From assembly GCF_002214185.1 (NCBI RefSeq), contig NZ_CP022161.1, forward strand, positions 5,525,486 through 5,589,485: a stretch of DNA of 64,000 nt. The letters run 5' to 3'. Positions 51,293-60,401 of this stretch are shown piece by piece (position 1 is the first letter of the stretch; the number at the start of each line of letters is the position of its first letter). The position numbers and the translations under genes were made by a program. The notes under the pieces were generated by a model that saw nothing but the letters and a program-made list of their open reading frames with translations, had not been told where the DNA came from and searched no databases. The DNA comes from Streptomyces capitiformicae. Lineage in GTDB: Bacteria; Actinomycetota; Actinomycetes; Streptomycetales; Streptomycetaceae.

Positions 51293-53464
51293 ATGGCGCA
51301 GAGTCTCGAATCGCTGGTCCTCCGGCACACCCACCGCCTTCCGATCCCCAGGGGCTCCGCCGGGGACGGCGCCACCGCCGCGCGGCAGTTCGACGCGGCG
51401 CTGATGACGGCGGGCTTCAAGCTCTCGGCGGAGCTGCTGGAGCGGTTGTCGGGGCTGTCCGAGGCCGCCGTCCTCCACACCGCCCGGCGGACGCTGCGCA
51501 CGGTGCGCGAGATGGTGGGCGACCACGTCCGGCACAACTCGTACTTCATCGACTTCCCGGCGAACGTGCCGGACACCGAAGAGTTCTGGATGCGGTGCCT
51601 GGGGAAGGCGCTCGACGACGGCACGGCACGCGAGAACGTGCTGACGCAGCTGGCACACGGGGTGCTGAACCTGCTCAGTCTGCCCACGTACGGCAGGTAC
51701 CAGCACACCTACGAGGAGATGCTCGCGGCGCAGGACGAGCTGATCGCGTCGGCGGGCGACCGGGTGACCGTCCTGCATCTCGGCCGGGACCTGGACGACG
51801 AAATCACCGAGCTGTACCTGGCCCTGGCCGGCAGCACGACCCCGCTCGGCGAGGACGATCTGCCTGACCTCAAGGTTCTCGCCGGGCGGTGCGCGCTCGG
51901 TCCCCAGCCGGAGTCGATCCCTGTCCGGGAGAACCGGGCGGTCGTCAACGAGGCCCGGCTCGGCGTCGGCGCCGAGCTCCTGCTGGACACCGTCACCGAC
52001 GTACTCCGGCTGGCCTGCGCGCTGTCGGGCGGTGACGTGACGCTGCGGGAGCCGACCCGGTTCCTGGCACTGTCACGGCCGGTGCGGCGGGGGCTGCTCG
52101 CGGGCCTCGACGCCGTGGTCGCCGCGAACCCGGCGAAGCTCGCGGATGTGCACGCGTACCGGGAGCCCTTCAAGCGGCTCGGTGAGCGTCTCCACCCGCA
52201 CGAGTACCCGCGCTGGCCGCACGCCGCCGAGGTCTTCGCCGTCGCCCGGGGCGAGAAGGAGGCGCGGTCCTTCGACAGCCGGGTCGAGAAGCTGCTCGAC
52301 GAGTTCGACATCACCGGTGCGGCGAAGCTGCTGAAGTCCGCTCCCGGCAAGCTGTTCCGCGCCCTGGACCTCCTGCTGCGCATCGCCGCAGACCAGGCGG
52401 AGCGGGACGCGGTGGTGGCCGCCGCGGTGGAGGTCGCGCCCAAGGTCTCCGGCCGGGTCCTCCTCTCGGTCCGCGAGCACTTCCACAACCGCGACCGGGA
52501 GACCGAGGCACCCCGCGTCTTCGTCAACCGCCGGGGCCGCGGCTGGGTGATGCCCGACCACCGCCCGGCCGTACCGGCCGCCGACCGCGACCGCCTGATC
52601 GCCGCCCTCGACGCCGAGACGCGCCGTCGGCTCCCGGCGGCGGGCCGGCTGCTGATCGACCCCGACGTCCTGGACGTGGCGCTCCCGCTCAGCGGCAGGG
52701 CGACCGCGGCCGGGCTCGGCGTACTGCCGCGGGGGTCGGTCTCGAAGGTCGACGGTGATCGGCTGCGCTTCTTCGTGTACTGGAAGGAGACCGAGGACGG
52801 GACCGACTACGACCTGTCGGCACTGCTTCTGCACCGCGACTACAGCACCGACTCCTGGCTCTCCTACACGTCCCTCACGACCGTCGGGGGCCGGCACTCG
52901 GGCGATGTCACCGAGGCGCCCGACGGGGCCTCGGAGTTCATCGACCTGTCCCTGGACCGGGTGCGCAGCACGTTCATCGTTCCGCAGGTGAACATCTTCG
53001 CCGGCGAGGGCTTCGACGAGGTCGAGGAGTCGTTCTTCGGGTTCATGGTGCGCGACGGCGAGCAGAAGGGCCGTCCGTTCGAGCCGCGCACGGTACGGAT
53101 GAAGTCGGAGATGCGCGGGCCGGGCAAGGTGGCGCTGCCTCTGGTGTTCCGGCGCGGGGACGACGGGCGCTGGCACGCGAAGTGGCTGCATCTGTATCTG
53201 AAGGGCATCTCGTCGGCCAACCGGGTCGAGGAGAACCAGGTGTCGGTGTCCAAGGTGGTGCGCGCCCTCGTGGAGCGCGAGCAGTTGACGGTGCGGTACC
53301 TGATCGACCTGATGTCCGGCGGCACCACGGCCGTGGACCTGTGGGACGGCGGGCCGGTCCCGGACGAGCCCGTGACGTACATCGGTCTCGAACGCCCCGA
53401 GGGGCTGCACACGGACTCCCGGATCATCACCCTCGAAAATCTGCGCGACTTGATCCCGGGGTGA
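51293..53464 (+). CDS. Large TerD-domain protein
   Basis: 723 residues. The first ~440 are an unrecognised helical region (LESLVLRHTHRLPIP ... LLKSAPGKLFRALDLLLRIA); the last ~250 form a TerD-like beta-sandwich (DYDLSALLLHRDYSTDSWLS; FIVPQVNIFAGEGFDEVEES FFGFM; WHAKWLHLYLKG). TerD domains bind Ca2+ and occur in tellurite-resistance and stress systems. The usual DLD-type Ca ligands are partly visible (TDYDLSA). ATG at 51293 lacks a clear ribosome-binding site and may be leaderless. Large N-terminal-fused TerD proteins exist in Streptomyces; function unknown. Confidence 0.85.
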   Translation: MAQSLESLVLRHTHRLPIPRGSAGDGATAARQFDAALMTAGFKLSAELLERLSGLSEAAVLHTARRTLRTVREMVGDHVRHNSYFIDFPANVPDTEEFWMRCLGKALDDGTARENVLTQLAHGVLNLLSLPTYGRYQHTYEEMLAAQDELIASAGDRVTVLHLGRDLDDEITELYLALAGSTTPLGEDDLPDLKVLAGRCALGPQPESIPVRENRAVVNEARLGVGAELLLDTVTDVLRLACALSGGDVTLREPTRFLALSRPVRRGLLAGLDAVVAANPAKLADVHAYREPFKRLGERLHPHEYPRWPHAAEVFAVARGEKEARSFDSRVEKLLDEFDITGAAKLLKSAPGKLFRALDLLLRIAADQAERDAVVAAAVEVAPKVSGRVLLSVREHFHNRDRETEAPRVFVNRRGRGWVMPDHRPAVPAADRDRLIAALDAETRRRLPAAGRLLIDPDVLDVALPLSGRATAAGLGVLPRGSVSKVDGDRLRFFVYWKETEDGTDYDLSALLLHRDYSTDSWLSYTSLTTVGGRHSGDVTEAPDGASEFIDLSLDRVRSTFIVPQVNIFAGEGFDEVEESFFGFMVRDGEQKGRPFEPRTVRMKSEMRGPGKVALPLVFRRGDDGRWHAKWLHLYLKGISSANRVEENQVSVSKVVRALVEREQLTVRYLIDLMSGGTTAVDLWDGGPVPDEPVTYIGLERPEGLHTDSRIITLENLRDLIPG

Positions 53465-53465
53465 G

Positions 53466-53572
53466 TGCTAGCGTTGCCCACGGCGAGGCCATGAAGGGGC
53501 TTCCTTCTCAATTCCTTTCCTGAAACAAGTTCCTTCGCTTTCCTCGCCGCCGACTTCGCACCGGGAGGCGCC
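53466..53572. repeat. Diverged direct repeat, copy 1
   Basis: Begins TGCTAGCGTTGCCCACGGCG, contains GGGGCTTCCTTCTCA and TCCTTCGCT(T/C)TCCTC, ends CCGGGAGGCGCC. Pairs with 53659-53772. Confidence 0.7.
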
Positions 53573-53590
53573 ACCACGGCGCCTCCCGGT
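53560..53590 (+). terminator. Terminator of the TerD gene
   Basis: ACCGGGAGGCGCC and GGCGCCTCCCGGT form a perfect 13-base stem with an ACCAC loop, followed by TT. Its left arm is the end of repeat copy 1. Confidence 0.8.
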
Positions 53591-53658
53591 TTCGCGTGTG
53601 CGCGGATGAGCCCCGCGTTTTCGCCTCGACAACCTGCGCGACTCGGCCTCTGGCCGAC

Positions 53659-53772
53659 TGCTACCGTTGCTCGCGGTGAGGCCATGAGGGGGCTTCCTTC
53701 TCACCGCCGTGAAAGCGGCTCAAATGCGAGCTCCTTCGCTCTCCTCACCTCCAACTCGCTCCGGGTGGCGCC
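53659..53772. repeat. Diverged direct repeat, copy 2
   Basis: Begins TGCTACCGTTGCTCGCGGTG, shares GGGGCTTCCTTCTCA and TCCTTCGCTCTCCTC with copy 1 and ends CCGGGTGGCGCC. Located just beyond the stop of the fructosamine-kinase-like gene. Confidence 0.7.
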
Positions 53773-53777
53773 CGCGC

Positions 53778-54656
53778 TCATCGCGCGAGCGCCGCTCGAG
53801 CCGTGTTCAGCGCCTGTTCCGCGTACCCCCGTCCGAACAGCACCGCGTGCACCAGTAGCGGGAAGAGCTGGTGGAGGCCGACGCGATCGGTCCAGCCGTC
53901 GGCGAGGGGGGCCGCCTCCTGGTAGCCGGTGAGGACGTGGTCCAGGTGGGGGCAGCCGAAGAGGGCGAGCATCGCGAGGTCGGTCTCGCGGTGGCCGCCG
54001 TGTGCCGCCGGGTCGATGAGCCAGGCGTGGCCGTCGGCGCCCCACAGCACGTTGCCGTTCCACAGGTCGCCGTGCAGTCGGGCGGGCGGCTCGGCGGGGC
54101 CCGCGAGGTCGGGCAGCCGTTCACAGACCTGCTCGACCACGGTCGCCTCGGCCGGGCGGATCGTGCCGTCGTCGACCGCACGGCGCAGATAGGGCAGCAC
54201 CCGGTGTTCGGCGTACCAGACGGGCCAGTCGGCACCGTGGACATTGCGCATGGGGGCGCGCCCGATGTACGCCTCCCTCGGTCCGCCGGGCGGCGCGGCG
54301 CCGTAGGCGGGCGCACCGGCGGCGTGCAGGGCGGCCAGCGCGCCCCCGAAGCGGACCGCCGCCCGGGCGTCGGGTGCCCCTTGCGAGACCCGGTCGATCA
54401 CCAGGCGGCGCTCGTCGTGGCCGTACACGGTCGGCAGGCGGACCGAGCCGGCGTCGGCCAGCCAGCGCAGCCCCGCCGCCTCGGCCCGGGCCGCACCGGG
54501 GCCGTCGCCGAGCTTGACCATCACCGTCCGGCCGTCGTCGAGGGTGACCTCGGCGAGTGTTCCGGAGAGCCGACGCTCGCCGGTGGCCGGGCGGCCGGTG
54601 AGCCGTGCGGCCAAGGCACCGGGTGCCGTGCGGTCGGTCACGGCGACCACCTCCAT
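53778..54656 (-). CDS. Fructosamine-kinase-like protein
   Basis: 292 residues of the FN3K/APH kinase fold: VMVKLGDGPGAARAEAAGLR, ARLHGDLWNGNVLWGADGHA (catalytic loop HGDLWNGN), WLIDPAAHGGHRETDLAMLA (metal Asp). Such enzymes phosphorylate fructosamines (protein or amino-acid deglycation). I use ATG 54656, preceded by GGGAGA supplied by the repeat array; longer in-frame starts would translate the 9-base repeats. Monocistronic. Confidence 0.9.
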   Translation of the reverse strand: MEVVAVTDRTAPGALAARLTGRPATGERRLSGTLAEVTLDDGRTVMVKLGDGPGAARAEAAGLRWLADAGSVRLPTVYGHDERRLVIDRVSQGAPDARAAVRFGGALAALHAAGAPAYGAAPPGGPREAYIGRAPMRNVHGADWPVWYAEHRVLPYLRRAVDDGTIRPAEATVVEQVCERLPDLAGPAEPPARLHGDLWNGNVLWGADGHAWLIDPAAHGGHRETDLAMLALFGCPHLDHVLTGYQEAAPLADGWTDRVGLHQLFPLLVHAVLFGRGYAEQALNTARAALAR

Positions 54657-54659
54657 TCC

Positions 54660-54740
54660 ATCTCCCGCATCTCCCGCATCTCCCGCATCTCCCGCATCTC
54701 CCGCATCTCCCGCATCTTCTGCGTCTTCTGCGTCTTCTGC
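54660..54740 (-). repeat. 9-base microsatellite at the ribosome-binding site
   Basis: Six copies of ATCTCCCGC (54660-54713), then ATCTTCTGC and two GTCTTCTGC (to 54740). On the kinase strand each copy contains GGGAG. The outer end also forms an inverted repeat (TTCTGCGTC/GACGCAGAA). Confidence 0.95.
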
Positions 54741-55348
54741 AGACGCAGAACAGGATCCCGTACGGGCCGGGTGTGGCACCCGTGAAATCTCGCTCGGGGG
54801 TGCGTGCGCGGGACGACCCGGGTCCATGCGCCGGATCCAGCCGGGGTACGAGCTGAAGCTTCCGCGCTGGTGACCCGGCAGTGACCAGAGACCGCTCCCG
54901 GACGGCCCCTCGGCGTTGCGCGCCCTCCACGCCGGGGGCCGGGGCGGGCGCCCGGCGTGGGCGCGCATCGTGGCCGTCCTTCTGCCTCAGCCGGCGGTTT
55001 CCGCATCTCCAGGACGCGAAGACGCCCCGTTCACGCCGTGCCCGGCGCGCCCCGGAACCTGCTTGGCTTGAACCCGCGACGCGTGCCGCTCAGCCGCACG
55101 CGCCGCCTCACAGCCGCCGTCTCGGCGTCCATCGCCTCGGATCGCCTCGGATCGCCTCGGATCGCCTCGGATCGCCTCGGATCGCCTCGGAATCCGCCCA
55201 CGACCACGTCGTACGCGCGCCACCCGAGTTCCCTGTCTCCGCTTCGACGTTCGGTGTCTCCGCTTCGACCGTTGTCGACCGTTGTCCACCGGCGCCCGCC
55301 GGTGCCCCAGCGCGTCACCGCACATCCGCTCACCCCTCGGGAGGGAAT
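54741..55348. other. Long intergenic region between the kinase and the encapsulin gene
   Basis: About 600 bases. It includes the kinase promoter side, a 10-base satellite (55131-55190) and shorter repeats such as TCTCCGCTTCGAC (twice, ~55235 and 55257) and CGACCGTTGT (twice, ~55266). No gene is supported; long frames here are repeat artefacts. Confidence 0.5.
55131..55190. repeat. 10-base satellite, six perfect copies
   Basis: ATCGCCTCGG is repeated six times without error. It lies about 160 bases upstream of the encapsulin start. Confidence 0.95.
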
Positions 55349-56776
55349 GTGACCGCCCCAGTCAGCTCATCCGAAAGCGCACCCGACCCCGCTGACGGAC
55401 AGCACTTCACCAGCCTCAGCACCCAAGCGGCACGTCAGCTCGCGACAACCACCAAGTCCGAACCGCAGATGCAGGCAATCACCTCGCGGTGGCTGCTCAA
55501 GATGCTGCCGTGGGTGGACGTCAAGGGCGGCACCTACCGGGTCAACCGGCGTCTTCAGCTGCGTATCGGCCGGGGCCGGGTGCAGTTCGACCAGAACGGC
55601 GCCGACGATGTGAAGGTCATCCCCGAGACGCTGACCGAACTGCCCGCGCTGCGCGGCTACACGGACATCGCAGCCCTCAGGGAGATCTCCTCCCGCTTCC
55701 GGGTGCGGGAGGTGCGGGCCGGCACGGTGCTGTTCGACGCGGGGCAGCCGGTGACCGAGGCGTATCTCGTGGTGCACGGCCGGTTCACGCGCTACACCAC
55801 CGGCAAGTACGGCGAGGAGGAGGTTCTCGGAGTCGTCTCCGACGGTGACGGGATGGGCGACGAGGCCATCGGGCAGACCGATCCGCTGTGGCTCAGCTCG
55901 GTGCGGGCCGAGACCGCGGGGGTGGTGCTGGCGCTCAACTGGGACACGCTGATGGCGTTCGTGGAGCGCACCCCGTCGCTGGCGGCCCAGTTCGACGTGT
56001 TCGCCGAGCAGCAGAACCGGCCCATGAACCGCAAGGGCGAGGCCGATGTCCCCCTGGAGGCCGGGCATGTGGGCGAGCTGTCGCTGCCCGGCGGCTTCGT
56101 CGACTACGACCTCGCACCCCGCGAGTACGAACTGTCACTCACGCAGACGGTGTTGCGGGTTCACACCCGCGTCGCGGACCTCTACAACAACCCGATGGAC
56201 CAGACCGAGCAGCAACTCCGTCTGACCATCGAGGAGATCCGCGAACGCCAGGAGTGGGAGCTGGTCAACAACCGGGAGTTCGGGCTGCTGCACAACATCG
56301 ACTACGGGCAGCGCGTCAGTACCTTCTCCGGCCCGCCGACGCCGGACGACATGGACGAGTTGCTGTCGATGCGCCGCAAGACCCGGCTGTACCTGGCCCA
56401 CCCGAAGGCGATCGCGGCGTTCTTCCGGCAGTGCAACCGGCGTGGTCTGGTCCCCGGCACGGTGAACGTCGGCGGGCACGAGATGCCCGCGTGGCGCGGT
56501 GTGCCGCTGTTCCCGTGCAGCAAGATCCCGATCAGCCCGCAGCACACCACGAGCATCATCGCGCTGCGCACGGGCGAGAAGGACCAGGGGGTCGTGGGCC
56601 TGCACCAGACGGGCATCCCCGAGGAGTACGAGCCCTCGCTGAACGTGCGGTTCATGGGCGTCGACACCACAGCGATCATGAGCTATCTGGTCACCGCCTA
56701 CTACTCGATGGCGATCCTCGTGCCGGACGCCGCCGGGATCCTGGAGAACGTGCAGATCGGGTGGATGCCGGACTGA
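55349..56776 (+). CDS. Family 2B encapsulin shell protein with cyclic-nucleotide-binding domain
   Basis: 475 residues. A disordered N-terminus, part of an HK97 fold ([20 protein letters not shown]), an inserted Crp-type cNMP-binding domain at ~90-215 ([40 protein letters not shown]), then the rest of the HK97 shell fold ([44 protein letters not shown]-like [36 protein letters not shown]). It assembles into a protein nanocompartment that packages the terpene cyclase of the same operon. GTG 55349 follows GGGAGGGAAT. Confidence 0.92.
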   Translation: MTAPVSSSESAPDPADGQHFTSLSTQAARQLATTTKSEPQMQAITSRWLLKMLPWVDVKGGTYRVNRRLQLRIGRGRVQFDQNGADDVKVIPETLTELPALRGYTDIAALREISSRFRVREVRAGTVLFDAGQPVTEAYLVVHGRFTRYTTGKYGEEEVLGVVSDGDGMGDEAIGQTDPLWLSSVRAETAGVVLALNWDTLMAFVERTPSLAAQFDVFAEQQNRPMNRKGEADVPLEAGHVGELSLPGGFVDYDLAPREYELSLTQTVLRVHTRVADLYNNPMDQTEQQLRLTIEEIRERQEWELVNNREFGLLHNIDYGQRVSTFSGPPTPDDMDELLSMRRKTRLYLAHPKAIAAFFRQCNRRGLVPGTVNVGGHEMPAWRGVPLFPCSKIPISPQHTTSIIALRTGEKDQGVVGLHQTGIPEEYEPSLNVRFMGVDTTAIMSYLVTAYYSMAILVPDAAGILENVQIGWMPD

Positions 56777-56990
56777 CTTCCTCCCCTGTCCAACGGCGGG
56801 GGCCTCCGGCGGTCGCCCGCTGGATTCCTGCCTCACCGACGACCGGCCCGTCCGGGAGGACTCCCGTTGAGGTCTTGCACCGTCTTCCACAGGCGGACAC
56901 CGCCGGCCCGGCGGCCGGCACGTTGCGTGCCGCGTTCACGTCACGGTCATGCACGGTGCCGCACTTGCACGTCCGCTCGCGGACAGGTAC
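56777..56990 (-). pseudogene. TnpB (IS200/IS605) C-terminal remnant between shell and cargo genes
   Basis: On the reverse strand: VRERTCKCGTVHDRDVNAAR and NVPAAGPAVSACG..., the zinc-ribbon half and RuvC-III motif (DRDxNAARN) of TnpB, followed by the usual Gly/Arg/Trp tail. Everything upstream in TnpB is missing. It fills almost the whole 257-base gap between the encapsulin and cyclase genes. Confidence 0.8.
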
Positions 56991-57033
56991 CCCACCCCGG
57001 CCTGAAGCCCGGGGTATCCACGGAGGGATCCCG

Positions 57034-58098
57034 ATGAGCATGCAGCCAGCACCCGTCGCGGCCACCAGGACCCGGCTGCCGGGACCGCCGAGCCCCGCCC
57101 CGTCCCGGCGGGCCCGCCACAGCGGGGTGATTCCCGGGTTGCGCCACCGGCCCGCCGTGCCCGCCGACCCGGTGAAGGTCGCGGAGGTCGAGCGCAGGCT
57201 GGCGACCTGGGCGGAGCGGCTGGAGTTGTTCCCCCGCCAGTGGCAGGGGCAGTTCGCGCGGTTCGGGCTCGGCCGGGCGATCGTCCTCGCGCATCCCGGC
57301 GGGGCAAGCCTCGAACACCTCACCGCGGCGGGCAAGTTGCTGATGGCCGAGCATCTCGTCGACAACGTGTACTGCGAGGTCGACGAGGGCAAGGGTGGGT
57401 CACCGCGAGGCCTCGGCGGTCGGCTGCTGATGGCCCAGTCGGCGCTCGACCCCCTGCACGGCACCCCCGAGGCGGAGGAGCGGTGGGGACACGGCGTACG
57501 GGCGGACGGGCCGCTGCGCTCGTACCACTTCGCGCTGCGGGACTACGCGACGCTCGCCACGCCCAGCCAGACCGACCGGCTCGTCCATGACCTGGCCCGG
57601 CTGCACCTGGGCTATCTCGGTGAGGCCGCCTGGTCCGAGACCCGGTACATGCCACGGGTGTGGGAGTACCTGACGATGCGGCAGTTCAACAACTTCCGGC
57701 CCTGTCTGGCGGTCGTCGACACCGTGGACGGCTGGGAACTGCCGGAGGCCGTGTACGTCCGCCCGGAGGTCCAGCGGATCACCGCGCTCGCGGGAAATGC
57801 CTCGACCCTCGTCAATGACCTGTACTCCTTCGCCAAGGAGATGGCGGGCGACCCGGACCATCTGAACCTGCCGAAGGTGATCGCCGCGAACGAGCGGTGC
57901 GGGCTGAAGGCCGCTTATCTGAAGGCCGTCGAGATCCACAACCGGATCATGGAGGCGTTCGAGGAGGAGTCGGCGGCTCTGTCCGCGACCTCGCCCCTCA
58001 TCGAGCGCTACGCCGCCGGTCTCGCCGCCTGGGTGGCCGGCAACCACGAGTGGCATGCCACGAACACCAGCCGCTACCACCTGCCCGACTACTGGTGA
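57034..58098 (+). CDS. 2-methylisoborneol-synthase-type terpene cyclase (encapsulin cargo)
   Basis: 354 residues. A ~45-residue Pro/Arg-rich N-terminus, then a class I terpene synthase domain with NSE triad NDLYSFAKE and C-terminal NHEWHATNTSRYHL. Expected reaction: 2-methyl-GPP to 2-methylisoborneol. The first metal motif reads DNVYCEVDE instead of the usual DDxxCED, and the disordered N-terminal cargo-loading segment is shorter than in typical ~440-residue homologues. GGAGGG precedes ATG 57034. It follows the TnpB remnant, which may have removed its original 5' end. Confidence 0.88.
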   Translation: MSMQPAPVAATRTRLPGPPSPAPSRRARHSGVIPGLRHRPAVPADPVKVAEVERRLATWAERLELFPRQWQGQFARFGLGRAIVLAHPGGASLEHLTAAGKLLMAEHLVDNVYCEVDEGKGGSPRGLGGRLLMAQSALDPLHGTPEAEERWGHGVRADGPLRSYHFALRDYATLATPSQTDRLVHDLARLHLGYLGEAAWSETRYMPRVWEYLTMRQFNNFRPCLAVVDTVDGWELPEAVYVRPEVQRITALAGNASTLVNDLYSFAKEMAGDPDHLNLPKVIAANERCGLKAAYLKAVEIHNRIMEAFEEESAALSATSPLIERYAAGLAAWVAGNHEWHATNTSRYHLPDYW

Positions 58099-58192
58099 CG
58101 ACCGCTGCCCCCGTCCGACCACCGATTGCGCCCGACCCTGCCGACATCCGATCGCGTCCAGCGCAGCATCCATCGCAGTAGAGGAGCCTTCG

Positions 58193-59086
58193 TTGACCAT
58201 CATCGACGCCGTCACCACGAACCCCGCACCGCTGCCGAACCGATCCCCCGCCAACTCCTCGTACCAGTCCCGCGTCGCGGACTACTGGAACGCCGAGGAG
58301 AACCCTGTCAACCTCGAACTCGGCAGGATCGACGACCTGTACCACCATCACTACGGCGTCGGTGACGCCGACTGGTCCGTCCTCGACGACGACCCCGATC
58401 CGAAGCGCCGCCGGGCGCGCATCACCGCCGAACTGCACCGTCTGGAGCAGGCCCAGGCCGACCTGCTCGCCCGCCACCTCGGCCCCCTCTCCCCCGCCGA
58501 CCGGGTCTTCGACGCCGGCTGCGGGCGCGGTGGCGGGAGTGTGGTGGCCCATCTGCGGTACGGGTGCGCCGCAGACGGGGTGACGATCTCCCGGAAGCAG
58601 GCCGACTTCGCGGGCGAGCAGGCCCGCAAGCGTGACATCGACGACCGGGTCCGCTACCACCATCGCGACATGCTCGACACGGGCCTGCCCTCCGGGGAGT
58701 TCGCGGCGTCCTGGAACAACGAGTCCACCATGTACGTCGAGCTGGACCTGCTCTTCGCCGAGCACGCCCGCCTGCTGCGCCGCGGCGGACGCTATGTCAC
58801 GATCACCGGCTGCTACAACGACACCTACGGGCGGGCCTCACGCGAGGTGTCCCTCATCAACGCCCACTACATCTGCGACATCCACTCCCGCTCGGAGTAC
58901 TTCCGGGCAATGGCCCGCAACCGTCTCGTCCCCGTCCACGTGCAGGATTTGACGGCCGCCGCTCTCCCCTACTGGGAACTGCGCAAACAGGCCGACCATC
59001 TGGTCACGGGCATCGAGGACACCTTCATCACCGCGTACGAGAACGGCAGCTTCCAGTACCTGCTGATCGCAGCCGACCGGGTCTGA
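58193..59086 (+). CDS. Geranyl diphosphate 2-C-methyltransferase
   Basis: 297 residues close to S. coelicolor GPP methyltransferase: ADYWNAEENPVNLELGRIDD, VFDAGCGRGGGSVVAHLRYG (SAM-binding), ASWNNESTMYVELDLLFAEH, YVTITGCYNDTYGRASREVS, ELRKQADHLVTGIEDTFITA, GSFQYLLIAADRV. It methylates C2 of GPP with SAM to give the cyclase substrate. TTG start at 58193 with GAGGAG seven bases upstream. Confidence 0.95.
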   Translation: MTIIDAVTTNPAPLPNRSPANSSYQSRVADYWNAEENPVNLELGRIDDLYHHHYGVGDADWSVLDDDPDPKRRRARITAELHRLEQAQADLLARHLGPLSPADRVFDAGCGRGGGSVVAHLRYGCAADGVTISRKQADFAGEQARKRDIDDRVRYHHRDMLDTGLPSGEFAASWNNESTMYVELDLLFAEHARLLRRGGRYVTITGCYNDTYGRASREVSLINAHYICDIHSRSEYFRAMARNRLVPVHVQDLTAAALPYWELRKQADHLVTGIEDTFITAYENGSFQYLLIAADRV

Positions 59087-59108
59087 CCCACCACCTCGTG
59101 CGACGGTG

Positions 59109-60388
59109 TCACAGCACTCCGCCGGCGGGCGCGAGCTTTCCCAGAGGGATGTCGCGCAGGCCGCGCAGCGGTGAGAAGAACAGCCACAGTCCCGCACAGC
59201 AGCCGCCGGCGACGGCGACCCACAGCGTGGTCCGGACGCCGAGGGCGGTGGCGAGCACGCCGCCGACCAGACCGCCCAACGGCAGTGTGCCCCAGGTGAT
59301 CCAGCGGGCGGCGGCGCTGACCCGGCCGAGCATGTCCGGCGGGCAGGCGGCTTGGCGGTAACTGGTCAGCGAGAAACCCGCGACAGTGGAGGAGAAGGTC
59401 CACGAGATCCAGCCGATGCCGAACAGCAGCACCCACCAGCCGGGCCCGGCCAGCGGGATGAGGAGGCCGGGCAGCGACAGCACGGTCATCGCGATCCAGC
59501 TGATCCGCGCCGAGCCGACCTTCCTGGCGAGGTACTGTGCCGCCACACCACCGGCCACCCCGCCGACGGCCCCCAGCGCCAGCAGCAGCCCGACCATGCC
59601 CGGCCGCAGGTGCAGGGTGCGGATGAGGAACAGCGGGCCGAGGGTCTCCACCATGATCACGAAGAAGTTGGCGGTGCCGTTGAACGCCACCGAGTTGCGC
59701 AGGATGGGGTATCGCGGGTCACGTAGGTGAGCCCTGCACGGATCTGCGACCGCAGGGTGGGACGGCGACCGGGTTCGTTCCGTGTTCGGCGCGGTTCGCG
59801 GGTACGGATCGCCGTCAGCGAGCCCGCTGACACCGCGAAGGAGAGCGCGTCGACCGTCATCGCCCCCGCGGGGCCGACCAGCGTCACCAGCCCCGCGCCC
59901 GCCCCGGGCCCGGCGATCTGTGCGACCGACTGAGAGGCGGCGAGCTTGCTGTTGCCGTCCATGAGTTGATCGCGATCGAGCAGCACCGGCAGGTAACTCT
60001 GGTACGCCACCGTGAAGAACACGGACAGCACGCTGGAGACCAGTGCCACGGCATAGAGCTGAGCGAGCGTCAGCGCATCGACGGCGTGGGCCAGCGGCAC
60101 CGAACCGATCACCAGGAGCAACGCGAGGTTGCACCAGATCATCAGCCGGCGTTTGGCGACCCGGTCCACGATCGCCCCGGCCGGCAGCGCGACGAGCAGA
60201 TACGCACTGGTCTCCGCCGCGGCCAACAGACCGACCTGGAACGCGGAGGCGTCCAGCAGCACGAGGGCGACCAACGGCAGCGCGAGAACGGTGATGTCCG
60301 AGCCCATCTCGCTGACCGTCTGGCCACCCCATAACAGCCGGAACTCCCGATGGCGCCAGACGGAGGATCGTTCACCTGCGTCAATCAT
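59109..60388 (-). pseudogene. MFS transporter split by a frameshift
   Basis: Two overlapping readings make one major-facilitator protein: 60388-59657 (MIDAGERSSVWRHREFRLLW GG ... up to RAGLTYVTRD) and a second frame from about 59,714 to 59,109 (PILRNSVAFNGTANFFVIMV ... FSPLRGLRDIPLGKLAPAG). The shift lies near GATACCCCATCC. About twelve hydrophobic segments in total, MFS_3 (enterobactin exporter-like) type. Real mutation or sequencing error. Confidence 0.8.
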
Positions 60389-60401
60389 CCGCCCAATGGT
60401 G

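Noticed and set aside
51181..55190. Repeat arrays as CRISPR
   Set aside because: Units are 9, 10 and 30 bp in direct tandem with no spacers and no cas genes.
54881..55348. N-terminal extension of the encapsulin reading frame
   Set aside because: It would translate the 10-bp satellite; the GTG at 55349 has a strong ribosome-binding site and gives the family length.
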